Source: an uncultured Clostridia bacterium (lineage in GTDB: Bacteria > Bacillota > Clostridia > Christensenellales > Borkfalkiaceae). From it: a stretch of 8,631 bases of DNA. Positions 1 through 5,754 of the stretch are shown one piece after another. The stretch's first letter is position 1. Each line of letters opens with the position of its first letter. A model generated the notes under the pieces. The model searched no databases, was not told the DNA's origin, and worked only from the letters and a program-made list of their open reading frames with translations. A program made the translations under genes and the position numbers. Where the stretch lies: NCBI GenBank assembly GCA_934254815.1, contig CAKQME010000026.1:1-8631 (forward strand), read 5' to 3'.

Positions 1-666
1 TATCTGGGCGAAGAGCAACTTTTGACGGAACTTATTCTACCGCCGCTCGAAGCGGAAGAAATGAAAGAAATACGGACAAAAATAACCCAAGATTACGATG
101 TTCGCAGGGCGGCGATGTTTCTGAAATTGTTGCGTTACAGTTATTCGAGCGGGTGCAAGTCTTACGCATCGCAACCGTTTGATATAAGGCGATTATTCGA
201 CCTTATAAAGCAAGTGGAAAGCCGAATGGCAAACGTAGTGGTGGAAAATCAGGACTTTGAAACGCTTATAAAACATTACGACAGGGACGGCGCGTTTTTC
301 TATGCCGATCCGCCGTATTTATCGACGGAAGGAATGTACGAGGTGTCGTTTAATTACGACGATCATTTGCGGCTGAAACGCACGCTCGAAAACGTAAAGG
401 GCAAGTTTTTGCTGTCGTATAACGATTGCGAAGAAATCCGCGAATTGTATTCGGATTTTTCTATTCTTGACTTCTCGCGGCAACATTCTATGGCGCAGCG
501 ATACGAGGCGGGCAAGGAATTCAAAGAACTGCTCATCGGAAACTATGACTTATACGAGCGGGAAAGAAATCGCCCCAAGCAATTGACGATTTTTAATCGA
601 TATGAAGATTTTAATTACGAAAAAATATTGAAGGAGTGCATATTGTCATGCAAAATAAAAAAGTAA
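1..666 (+). CDS. DNA adenine N6-methyltransferase, D12/Dam class (5' end outside window)
   Basis: The frame is open from base 1, so the N-terminus with the SAM-binding FxGxG region lies upstream of the window. The visible 221 codons contain the catalytic motif DPPY within ADPPYL at bases 307-318, followed by the usual C-terminal Dam features: a loop then a strand (LLSYND) and a late basic segment. Members of this class methylate adenine N6 in DNA. In mobile elements they are usually orphan methylases that protect or mark the element. No restriction partner is visible, and the target site cannot be read from this part. The 3' end overlaps the next gene by 19 bases (648-666), so translation is probably coupled. 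Class is clear from DPPY and context; exact subtype is inference. Confidence 0.85.
   Translation, partial: YLGEEQLLTELILPPLEAEEMKEIRTKITQDYDVRRAAMFLKLLRYSYSSGCKSYASQPFDIRRLFDLIKQVESRMANVVVENQDFETLIKHYDRDGAFFYADPPYLSTEGMYEVSFNYDDHLRLKRTLENVKGKFLLSYNDCEEIRELYSDFSILDFSRQHSMAQRYEAGKEFKELLIGNYDLYERERNRPKQLTIFNRYEDFNYEKILKECILSCKIKK
631..636 (+). promoter_or_regulatory. Ribosome binding site for the Cys-rich AbrB-like gene
   Basis: AAGGAG lies 11 bases before ATG 648 and selects that start over the in-frame ATG at 636, which would overlap the site itself. Confidence 0.7.
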
Positions 667-902
667 ACGAATTTACGCTGATAAGCGTACCGAAGGAAGT
701 GTTGGAAGAAGTCGGAATCACCGAGAATTGCGTATTCCAGATTTACGCGGACGGAAACAGGCTTGTCATCGAGCGGCTGACGGATACGGGCGAAATCGTA
801 TGCGACGGCGATTGCGAAAACTGTCCCGTGAACGAAACGGACTGCGACGAGAATTGCGAAGAATGTCCGTGTTATAAAAACTGCGAGGAGGAAGAGAAAT
901 GA
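648..902 (+). CDS. Small AbrB/SpoVT-like protein with a cysteine-rich acidic tail
   Basis: An 84-residue protein. Residues 10-44 (LISVPKEVLEEVGI, then DGNRLVIERL) resemble the swapped-hairpin AbrB/MazE fold, which binds DNA as a dimer. Residues 52-79 hold eight cysteines in an acidic background. The spacing C-x3-C-x2-C occurs twice (52/56/59 and 66/70/73), with further Cys at 75 and 79, so a metal-binding (perhaps zinc) tail is likely. I recall similar AbrB proteins with Cys-rich tails in clostridial ICEs, next to a second AbrB gene as here. The start at 648 follows AAGGAG. The stop overlaps the next ATG as ATGA (899-902). Role in regulating the element is inferred. Confidence 0.75.
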   Translation: MQNKKVNEFTLISVPKEVLEEVGITENCVFQIYADGNRLVIERLTDTGEIVCDGDCENCPVNETDCDENCEECPCYKNCEEEEK

Positions 903-1488
903 AAACTTATAGGATTGTAGCCACAGGTGATTGCGTTTGAACCCGCCAAAACGCCGCAATTTTCGCGCTTTTATGCAAATTCTCTCTCGCCGTATTGGTA
1001 TACGCCTTCGTTCGCCTTTGCAACAAATCATCGAAAATATCGGCGTTTTGGTTGTCTGCAAGTCTTGCCTTGCGTTTTTAGGCTAAGACAAGGCGCGTGA
1101 GCGTGTTAATACTGTTCGTATAACACGCGAACGCAACAACGTATTAGTCAAAAACACAACGCAAGACCGAGTTCGAACGCAATCACCTGTGGCTAAGCGC
1201 GGAAGAATTACCGTGCCGTATGAAATCAGGTGCAAAGTGGGATTTAAGCAAAACGACGTGTTGTCGTTTGAAGAAAGCGCGGACGGCAGAACGGTGGTGA
1301 TAAAGCGCGAGATTATCTGCGACTGCAATGGCGAGAAAAGCAAAGAAAAGAAAGATAAGCAGGACGAAATCACGCTGTATGATTTTTTAAACAGTCTGTC
1401 GCCCGAACAGCAACGCGCCGCGCTGATTCATTTATCGGTGAATTGGGCGCAGAATCAAACGGGAGAAAAGGCGTATGAGCAAAGTTGA
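899..1488 (+). pseudogene. AbrB-family regulator split by a TA-flanked element
   Basis: The gene starts at ATG 899 (MKTYRIV) and is cut after codon 7 by the element at 918-1195. It resumes at 1195 with KRGRITVPYEIR, the hallmark first half of an AbrB DNA-binding domain, then GFKQNDVLSFEE. An acidic/lysine linker and a C-terminal helical segment (EQQRAALIHL) follow. As it stands the ATG frame ends at TGA 938-940, giving 13 residues. Removing 276 bases (element plus one TA) does not rejoin the frames; one more base is needed. A GTG at 1189 inside the element's right repeat is in frame with the remainder and could give a 99-residue product lacking the first strand, but no Shine-Dalgarno precedes it. 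The end overlaps the next gene by 14 bases. Confidence 0.85.
918..1195 (+). mobile_element. TA-flanked non-autonomous structured element, family 1, copy 1 (MITE-like)
   Basis: The 278 bp include one TA at each end. The ends are inverted repeats of 25 bases (918-942 and 1171-1195) with one mismatch, starting TAGCCACAGGTGATTGCGTT. No transposase is encoded. Inside are two arms. Arm A has stem 946-956/1041-1051, extended by 959-965/1032-1038, with a conserved core capped by hairpin 991-1004 and an outer stem 974-979/1017-1022. Arm B is a long imperfect hairpin 1062-1167 whose tip is 1102-1127. About 12 differences separate it from the copy at 2725-3002. The TA duplication and long repeats suggest mobilisation by a Tc1/mariner-like (IS630-type) transposase elsewhere in the genome, which is inference. 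Confidence 0.88.
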
Positions 1489-2465
1489 GCCGACGTATCG
1501 GTGGTCGAGAGCCGAAGCGGAAGCAAGCGGCGAAACCGAATTATGGCTTGAAAGTTACCGTGTAAATTGCGCTTGCGCGAGATTTATCGAAAAGCAGATT
1601 TCTGCAAACTATGCGGATAATCGGCTGAACGAACAGGGCGTAAAGACCGCAATAAAAAAATACGGGTTCGACCGAGTAAATCGCGTGCTTGCAAATACCG
1701 TGGATTTAGGAATGACGGACGGAAGATATTCGCAAAGCAATAAAGAATGGTCGCAAAGTTTTGCAATTCCGAAAGAAGAATGGCGATACAGTCATAATTA
1801 TTCGGTAAATTCGCATCCCGGTCTTGTAAATTTATTTGTCGATCAAGCAAGAAATGAATGGGTAAAACTGCATCTTTACGATTTTAAGAGTTGTTACGAC
1901 GATCAGACCGATTACGCGGGCAAAGTGGTCGCTATCCGCCCGGATATTTTGAAAAACGAATACAAAACGCCCGCAGATCAGTTGTTTTACGCAACGGGCG
2001 GTTTCGGGTGCAAATCGGATAGTCTCGGGCGAAAGATTTACGGCGTACTTCTCAAAGACGGGGAAGGGTGCGTATTTTTGCGCGGGGAAGTGATCGGTGC
2101 AGTAAAACTTGAACTTAGCCGAGCAAAACCTAAAACCTATTTGCCTCAAAACCGCCGTTTTCGCCCTTTTCGGCAAATGCTCGCTCGATGTATTGATATA
2201 CACCTTCGGTCGCCTTTACCAAAAATCATCAAAAACGGCGGCTTTGAGGTCGCGAGCGAATTTTACGGCAAAAAAACGATAAAGACAAGGCAGTCGAGCG
2301 AAGTTGTGCATTCGCACTACGAGCGAGAATAACACAGTATTTAGCGGAATTTTTGCCGTTAAATCAAATTTGTTTTAGGTTCTGCTCGGCTATCCCGACT
2401 GGGCGAATAAAAAAGTTGCGGAACTTACGAGCGGACAAACAAGGAAAATGGAGGATTTAAAATGA
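1475..2465 (+). pseudogene. DUF3849-type ICE protein interrupted by a structured element
   Basis: The first 214 codons (1475-2116) match my memory of the DUF3849 family: NCACARFIEKQISANY, then YGFDRVNRVLANTV, DGRYSQSNKEW and, further on, YATGGFGC. Function is unknown; the family is typical of clostridial ICE accessory regions. The usual C-terminus (LPDWA-x-KLxEL) appears after the element as YPDWANKKVAELTS at 2391-2465, ending in a stop that overlaps the next ATG as ATGA. The element at 2116-2392 breaks the gene. The present open frame runs to 2332 and would give a 285-residue protein with 71 residues encoded by the element. Excision of 275 bases would leave the frames one base out of register, so a further indel is present or the junction is not a simple TA duplication. 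Confidence 0.82.
2116..2392 (+). mobile_element. TA-flanked structured element, family 2 (MITE-like)
   Basis: The 277 bp include one TA at each end. Terminal inverted repeats of 28 bases (2116-2143 and 2365-2392) match at 25 positions and start TAGCCGAGCA. They are unlike family 1 beyond the first TAGCC. The plan is the same: arm A stem 2144-2161/2232-2249 (17 of 18 paired), core hairpin 2189-2202, outer core stem 2172-2177/2215-2220, then arm B with stem 2260-2274/2350-2364 (14 of 15) and tip hairpin 2306-2317. The core 2169-2234 is about 80% identical to 971-1036 of family 1. No transposase is encoded. Orientation is the same as the two family 1 copies. Confidence 0.85.
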
Positions 2466-3103
2466 GCGCAGATAATAAATTGCGGGTGGTAATGGTGGAG
2501 CCTGGCAAGCCCGCTTACGAAACGGAGATAGAGAATACTCTTAAAGCCGAGCAGAAGGCGGTAGGCGGGTATATCGAAGTTTTGCCGTTAGATAATGGAA
2601 AACTGCTTATTTGTAACGAAGAAGGCAAATTAAACGGAATGCAGGGAAACAGACGGATCGGGAACGATGTAATTGCCGGTCCGTTTTTTATTGTCGGCGA
2701 AGACGGCGACGAATTCCGTTCGCTTAGCCACAGGTGATTGCGTTTGAACGCGCCACAACGCCGCTATTTACGCGCTTTTTTGCAAATTCTCTCTCGCCGT
2801 ATTGGTATACGCCTTCGTTCGCCTTTGCAACAAATCATCGAAAATATCGGCGTTGTGGTTGCAAACAAGTCTTGCCTTGCGTTTTTAGGCTAAGACAAGG
2901 CGCGTGAGCGCGTTAATACTGTTCGTATAACACGCGAACGCAACAATGTATTAGTCAAAAACACAACGCAAGACCGAGTTCGAACGCAATCACCTGTGGC
3001 TACAGAAGTAAAGGAAAGTCTCAAAAGGTTTGCCGAGCCGGAAGAGATATCGCAGGAAGAAGTTGAAAACGCGATATCTGCGGGCGTAATGTTTTTCGGA
3101 TAA
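2462..3103 (+). pseudogene. DUF3846-type ICE protein interrupted by a structured element
   Basis: The start at 2462 follows GGAGG (2450-2454) and overlaps the previous stop as ATGA. Residues 7-86 fit the DUF3846 pattern as I recall it: an N-terminal strand (LRVVMVEPGKPAY), QKAVGGYIEVL, LICNEEGKLNG, then AGPFFIVGEDGDEF. Function is unknown. The element at 2725-3002 splits the gene after residue 88, and the present frame ends three codons later at TGA (91 residues). Removing 276 bases (element plus one TA) restores the frame exactly at 2725/3002. The remainder reads TEVKESLKRFAEPEEIS and ends at TAA 3101-3103, giving an intact 121-residue protein. This is the cleanest insertion of the three. 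Confidence 0.85.
2725..3002 (+). mobile_element. TA-flanked structured element, family 1, copy 2 (MITE-like)
   Basis: Same length (278 bp), orientation and ends as 918-1195, with inverted repeats at 2725-2749 and 2978-3002. About 12 substitutions and no indels separate the copies. In arm A the pair A949/T1048 of copy 1 is C2756/G2855 here, so both sides of the stem 2753-2763/2848-2858 changed together. The core hairpin is 2798-2811. The exact restoration of the DUF3846 frame on removal supports TA target duplication and a recent insertion. Confidence 0.9.
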
Positions 3104-3141
3104 GGGGGGTGGATAGAAAAACGAAAAGGGCGGATGAGCGT

Positions 3142-3606
3142 ATGAAAAAGAAAGTATATATCTGCGCTCCGCTCGGCGGAAACGTCAGGGAAAATTTAAA
3201 AAACGCGGTTTTGTATACAAAATACGCGTTAAAGCAGGGAGTTGCGCCTATAACGACTCATTTCTATGCGCTATGTCTGGACGACGACAACCCGCAGGAG
3301 CGGGCGTTGGGAATGAGCGCGGGAATGAGCCTTTTATGGTATTGCGACGAAACGTGGGTATTCGGGGACGTGATTTCGAACGGAATGAAAGAAGAAATAA
3401 AATTCTGCGAGAACTTGCGAATTCCCGTAAAACGCGTGTCAAACGCGGAAGTAACGAAATTTTTGAAAAGGAGCAAAAGTTATGATCAAAACGAAAGTAA
3501 ATCATACGAGAAGAACGTGGTGGATGATAATGTCGGTTGTGCTTTTACTGCTGGTGGCGATAAGTATCAGCCAACCGCGGATATCGGCGTTTGCCGCCTC
3601 GACTAA
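3142..3606 (+). CDS. DUF4406/nucleoside deoxyribosyltransferase-like protein, C-terminus possibly frameshifted
   Basis: The start MKKKVYICAPLGG is the usual beginning of DUF4406/DUF7768-like proteins, whose fold resembles nucleoside 2-deoxyribosyltransferases. LLWYCDETWVFGDVISNGMKEEI corresponds to the second nucleotide-binding half. Substrate is unknown. I prefer ATG 3142. The frame is open to GTG 3109, but the G-run there touches that codon and leaves no spacing. The frame runs to 3606, overlapping the next gene by 125 bases, which is unusual here. The neighbouring frame ends at TGA 3483-3485, exactly forming ATGA with the next start, and reads NEIFEKEQKL. A one-base indel near 3430-3460 may therefore have replaced the native tail. 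Confidence 0.7.
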   Translation: MKKKVYICAPLGGNVRENLKNAVLYTKYALKQGVAPITTHFYALCLDDDNPQERALGMSAGMSLLWYCDETWVFGDVISNGMKEEIKFCENLRIPVKRVSNAEVTKFLKRSKSYDQNESKSYEKNVVDDNVGCAFTAGGDKYQPTADIGVCRLD

Positions 3607-3859
3607 GCCGGGCGACGTGGCGGGTGCGGTGGAACAGACCTGGACGACGGCGAAAGAGCAGATAAAGCGGGTGGTAAACAACGTAATCTTCCCCGTGGTG
3701 GATATGATTCTCGCGGTGTTGTTTTTCGTAAAACTCGGCACGGCGTATTTCGATTACCGAAAACACGGGCAGTTTGAGTTCACCGCGCCGTGCATATTGT
3801 TTGCATGTCTCGTGTTTACGCTCACCGCGCCGCTGTATATCTGGAAAATACTCGGATAA
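3482..3859 (+). CDS. DUF3852-family membrane protein, VirB2 pilin-like
   Basis: A 125-residue protein preceded by AAGGAG. Residues 1-39 form a signal peptide: basic start, hydrophobic stretch 14-27, and an AFA-A cleavage-like site near 38. PGDVAGAVEQTWTTA follows, then two membrane segments (about 68-90 and 101-122) separated by FDYRKHGQFEFTAP. This matches the DUF3852 family as I remember it, which sits directly upstream of the TrbL/VirB6-like gene in clostridial ICEs. Size and two-helix layout resemble VirB2 pilins, so a role in the conjugation channel or pilus is likely but inferred. The gap to the next gene is 14 bases. Confidence 0.8.
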   Translation: MIKTKVNHTRRTWWMIMSVVLLLLVAISISQPRISAFAASTKPGDVAGAVEQTWTTAKEQIKRVVNNVIFPVVDMILAVLFFVKLGTAYFDYRKHGQFEFTAPCILFACLVFTLTAPLYIWKILG

Positions 3860-3873
3860 GGGGGTAAAGCGAA

Positions 3874-4806
3874 ATGTTTGGATGGTTGCAAGATCTTCTG
3901 CGTTCGATCGTAGACGCGATCACGGGCGGTTTTGCGAGCGCGGCGAAGGCGATTTCGGATTCTATCTGGAACGCGATGATGCGGTGGCTGTATAACAGCG
4001 TTTACAGTGCTATAGCAGACTTTTTCACGATGATGGGGAATATGGGCGCGGAGATATTCGATCTCGCCTGGATAAGGGCGATCGTGCAATTGTTTACGCT
4101 GTTCGGCTGGGGTTTGTTCGCGGCGGGGGTGATTGTCGCTATTTTCGATTTAGCCGTAGAGTACCAAAGCGGAAGAGCGAATATAAAGAATACGCTGCTC
4201 AATATTTTAAAAGGCTTTTTCGCGTGTTCGCTGATAGGGCTCGTGCCGATAGAATTATATAAATTCTGCATATCGCTACAAAACACGTTTGCGGGAGAAC
4301 TCGCGCGGATCTTCTCGTGGCAAAGCGGAATCGATTTCGCTACGCGCGCAGGTATTATTCTCGGCAATGCGTTTTCGCCTGTGATGATCAATAACAATAT
4401 TTTGCTTTACACATTGCTTTTGATAGCGTTTGCGTATTGCGTGATAAAAGTTTTTTTTCAGAATATAAAGCGCGGTGGGATACTACTCGTGCAAATGTCT
4501 GTCGGTTCGCTGTATATGTTTTCCGTGCCGAGAGGGTATACTGACGGATTTGTGCAATGGATGAAACAAGTCGCCGCGCTGTGTCTGACGGCGTTTATGC
4601 AAACGACGTTATTGTTCGCGGGGCTGATGACGTTTTCGGTGAATATGCTGCTGGGGCTTGGAATAATGCTTGCGGCGAGCGAAGTGCCGAGAATCGCTCA
4701 ACAATTCGGTTTGGACAGTTCCGCGAAATTCAATATGATGAGCGCGGTTCACGCGACTACAACGGCAATAAACTTAACTCGTGCAATAGCAAGGAGCGGA
4801 AAGTAA
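3874..4806 (+). CDS. TrbL/VirB6-like conjugal transfer membrane protein
   Basis: A 310-residue polytopic membrane protein with start MFGWLQDLLRSIVDAI, an amphipathic N-terminus and AAGGGGG upstream. Hydrophobic segments lie at about 66-95, 107-131, 175-194, 200-217 and 232-267. The C-terminal part (VPRGYTDGFVQWMKQ, then ASEVPRIAQQFGLD and a tail rich in A/T) is typical of the TrbL/VirB6-like protein of clostridial ICEs, which forms part of the inner-membrane channel of the type IV secretion system. It sits between the pilin-like and VirB3-like genes, as expected. No disruption seen. Confidence 0.88.
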   Translation: MFGWLQDLLRSIVDAITGGFASAAKAISDSIWNAMMRWLYNSVYSAIADFFTMMGNMGAEIFDLAWIRAIVQLFTLFGWGLFAAGVIVAIFDLAVEYQSGRANIKNTLLNILKGFFACSLIGLVPIELYKFCISLQNTFAGELARIFSWQSGIDFATRAGIILGNAFSPVMINNNILLYTLLLIAFAYCVIKVFFQNIKRGGILLVQMSVGSLYMFSVPRGYTDGFVQWMKQVAALCLTAFMQTTLLFAGLMTFSVNMLLGLGIMLAASEVPRIAQQFGLDSSAKFNMMSAVHATTTAINLTRAIARSGK

Positions 4807-4958
4807 ATTCGAAAAAGAAAAATTTATTACTCTTGCGACGATTTACTTTCTTCTGCCTTTCGCCGCAATTTTTGTGTTAAGCGAGAGAGTGATGACATCG
4901 TAAAATGCTTGATAACGGTGTTATAGCCTTACTTTTATAAGATTAACTGAGAAAAAAT
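4807..4958 (+). other. Intergenic gap between the VirB6-like and VirB3-like genes
   Basis: These 152 bases separate two genes that I expect to be closer together. The sequence is AT-rich, with no convincing ORF and no strong terminator. A short hairpin TAAC-GGT-GTTA is present near 4913-4923. It may carry a weak promoter (separate entry) or be remnant sequence. Confidence 0.4.
4909..4938 (+). promoter_or_regulatory. Weak sigma-70-like promoter candidate before the VirB3-like gene
   Basis: TTGATA at 4909-4914 and TTTTAT at 4933-4938 with an 18-base spacer. Half of the -10 is off consensus; the better-looking TATAAG at 4936-4941 would need 21 bases. Low confidence. Confidence 0.3.
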
Positions 4959-5219
4959 ATGAAATATTTATATCCTAAAAACTTAAAATCCAAAGCAAAT
5001 TTATGGCTGTGGAGTATGAAAGATTTTGCCGTTTTATGTATAGCGGCTCTTGTGTCGGTTCTTGCCTTGGTAGAACTTAAAATCTATACTCCCGCGGTCA
5101 TAACGTTGTGCTATGGATTTTTAACTATTCGTAAAGACGACGCGACGGTTCTGTATTATATAAAATACGCCGTTCGTTACTTTATAACCGATCAACAAGC
5201 GTATAAGTGGAAGGAATAA
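4959..5219 (+). CDS. PrgI/VirB3-like conjugal transfer protein
   Basis: An 86-residue protein: MKYLYPKNLKSKANLWLWS, two adjacent membrane segments (about 22-42 and 46-60), then LTIRKDDATVLYYIKYAVRYF and a short basic tail. This is the pattern of the small PrgI/VirB3-like protein found between VirB6 and VirB4 in Gram-positive ICEs, where it helps anchor the VirB4 ATPase to the membrane channel. The ribosome site is weak (GAGAA before ATG). The next conjugation gene should follow closely, but a cargo cassette intervenes. Confidence 0.82.
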   Translation: MKYLYPKNLKSKANLWLWSMKDFAVLCIAALVSVLALVELKIYTPAVITLCYGFLTIRKDDATVLYYIKYAVRYFITDQQAYKWKE

Positions 5220-5258
5220 AGGTCAAAACGTATATAACGGCGTGAAAGGCGAAACCGC

Positions 5259-5287
5259 TTGACTTTAGGCGTTAAAAACGATAGAAT
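5259..5287 (+). promoter_or_regulatory. Sigma-70 promoter of the DUF3791/DUF3990 cassette
   Basis: TTGACT (5259-5264), a 17-base spacer, then TAGAAT (5282-5287). The predicted transcript starts near 5294, just before the G-rich ribosome site AGGGAAGGGG (5291-5300) and ATG 5308. The very short leader fits a dedicated promoter for the four genes that follow. Confidence 0.8.
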
Positions 5288-5307
5288 ATAAGGGAAGGGG
5301 TAATCCG

Positions 5308-5526
5308 ATGACTGAAATTTTAAGTAAGAAAAAACTCGATGAAGAGCGGGAACGTAGTTATGAATACGGCTTGCCCGAATACTTGCAAAACGATCTCGAC
5401 GCATATAAAGACGGACTGAAGAACGGTTCGACGATTATGGACTGTTTATGGGGTGAGTTATATGGCAGTATTAACATTGCTGAAATAAACGAAGGCTCGA
5501 TTACCCATGAACATGCGGATTATTAA
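5308..5526 (+). CDS. Small acidic protein, first gene of the DUF3990 cassette; 3' end possibly frameshifted
   Basis: A 72-residue hydrophilic protein: ERERSYEYGLPEYLQNDLDAYKDGLK, then DCLWGELYGSINIAE and ITHEHADY. I recall similar small proteins beside DUF3791/DUF3990 genes but no function. The stop TAA 5524-5526 may be secondary. Read one base back from 5523, the sequence continues as LRKKYLFRGCDE to a stop at 5559-5561, overlapping the next start as the other genes here do. The ending HADY-LRxKYL resembles what I remember of relatives. A lost T in the run at 5523-5524 would explain this. The product is probably still made because only the last residues differ. Possible antitoxin or accessory role, inferred from position alone. 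Confidence 0.65.
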   Translation: MTEILSKKKLDEERERSYEYGLPEYLQNDLDAYKDGLKNGSTIMDCLWGELYGSINIAEINEGSITHEHADY

Positions 5527-5553
5527 GAAAGAAATATTTGTTCAGAGGTTGCG

Positions 5554-5754
5554 ATGAGTAAGATATCATTTATATCGTTTTGCGTTGAATACTACGCAGA
5601 ACACGTGAATAAAACGAGCGATGAAGTGTATGAGATGTTCAAAAAAGAAAAATTGCTCGATTTGCTCGAATCCGATTACGAAGATTTACATGGAATGAGT
5701 ATGGAATATTTAATGCAAATGTTCGACGAATATTTAAAAGGGGATAAAAAATGA
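5554..5754 (+). CDS. DUF3791 family protein
   Basis: A 66-residue protein: SFCVEYYAEHVNKTSDEVYEMFKK, then LLESDYEDLHGMSMEYLMQMFDEYLK. The F-C-x-E-Y-Y start, the VYEMF centre and the LH near the end fit the DUF3791 pattern. All-helical and acidic. The weak site AGAGG precedes the start. The stop overlaps the next ATG as ATGA (5751-5754), so it is translationally tied to the DUF3990 gene. This tight pairing of a small acidic protein before a putative toxic enzyme suggests an antitoxin or inhibitor, which is inference. Confidence 0.78.
   Translation: MSKISFISFCVEYYAEHVNKTSDEVYEMFKKEKLLDLLESDYEDLHGMSMEYLMQMFDEYLKGDKK

Noticed and set aside
918..1195. Programmed ribosome bypass from Ala codon GCC 920 to GCT 1192
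   Set aside because: It would repair the AbrB frame, but no equivalent matching codons serve the DUF3846 insertion with the same element, so it is probably coincidence.
615..1373. Minus-strand open frames at 615-1061 and 1083-1373 as a transposase or element gene
   Set aside because: They cross the element border into host genes, show no DDE or known motif, and mirror + strand coding bias.
918..3002. Self-splicing intron or other precise RNA excision for the three elements
   Set aside because: The two family 1 copies have equal length, but AbrB and DUF3846 need different net removals modulo 3, so one fixed splice rule cannot repair both. No group I or II core was seen either.
918..3002. CRISPR array or IS605/OMEGA-type RNA
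   Set aside because: There is no regular short repeat-spacer pattern, and the long terminal inverted repeats with TA flanks do not fit IS200/IS605 ends.
3273..3485. 70-residue + strand frame as a separate gene
   Set aside because: It is a shadow of the DUF4406-like gene; only its last residues may be the native tail after a frameshift.
3754..4397. Minus-strand frames opposite the pilin-like and TrbL/VirB6-like genes
   Set aside because: No ribosome sites or family features; they lie entirely over well-supported + strand membrane genes.
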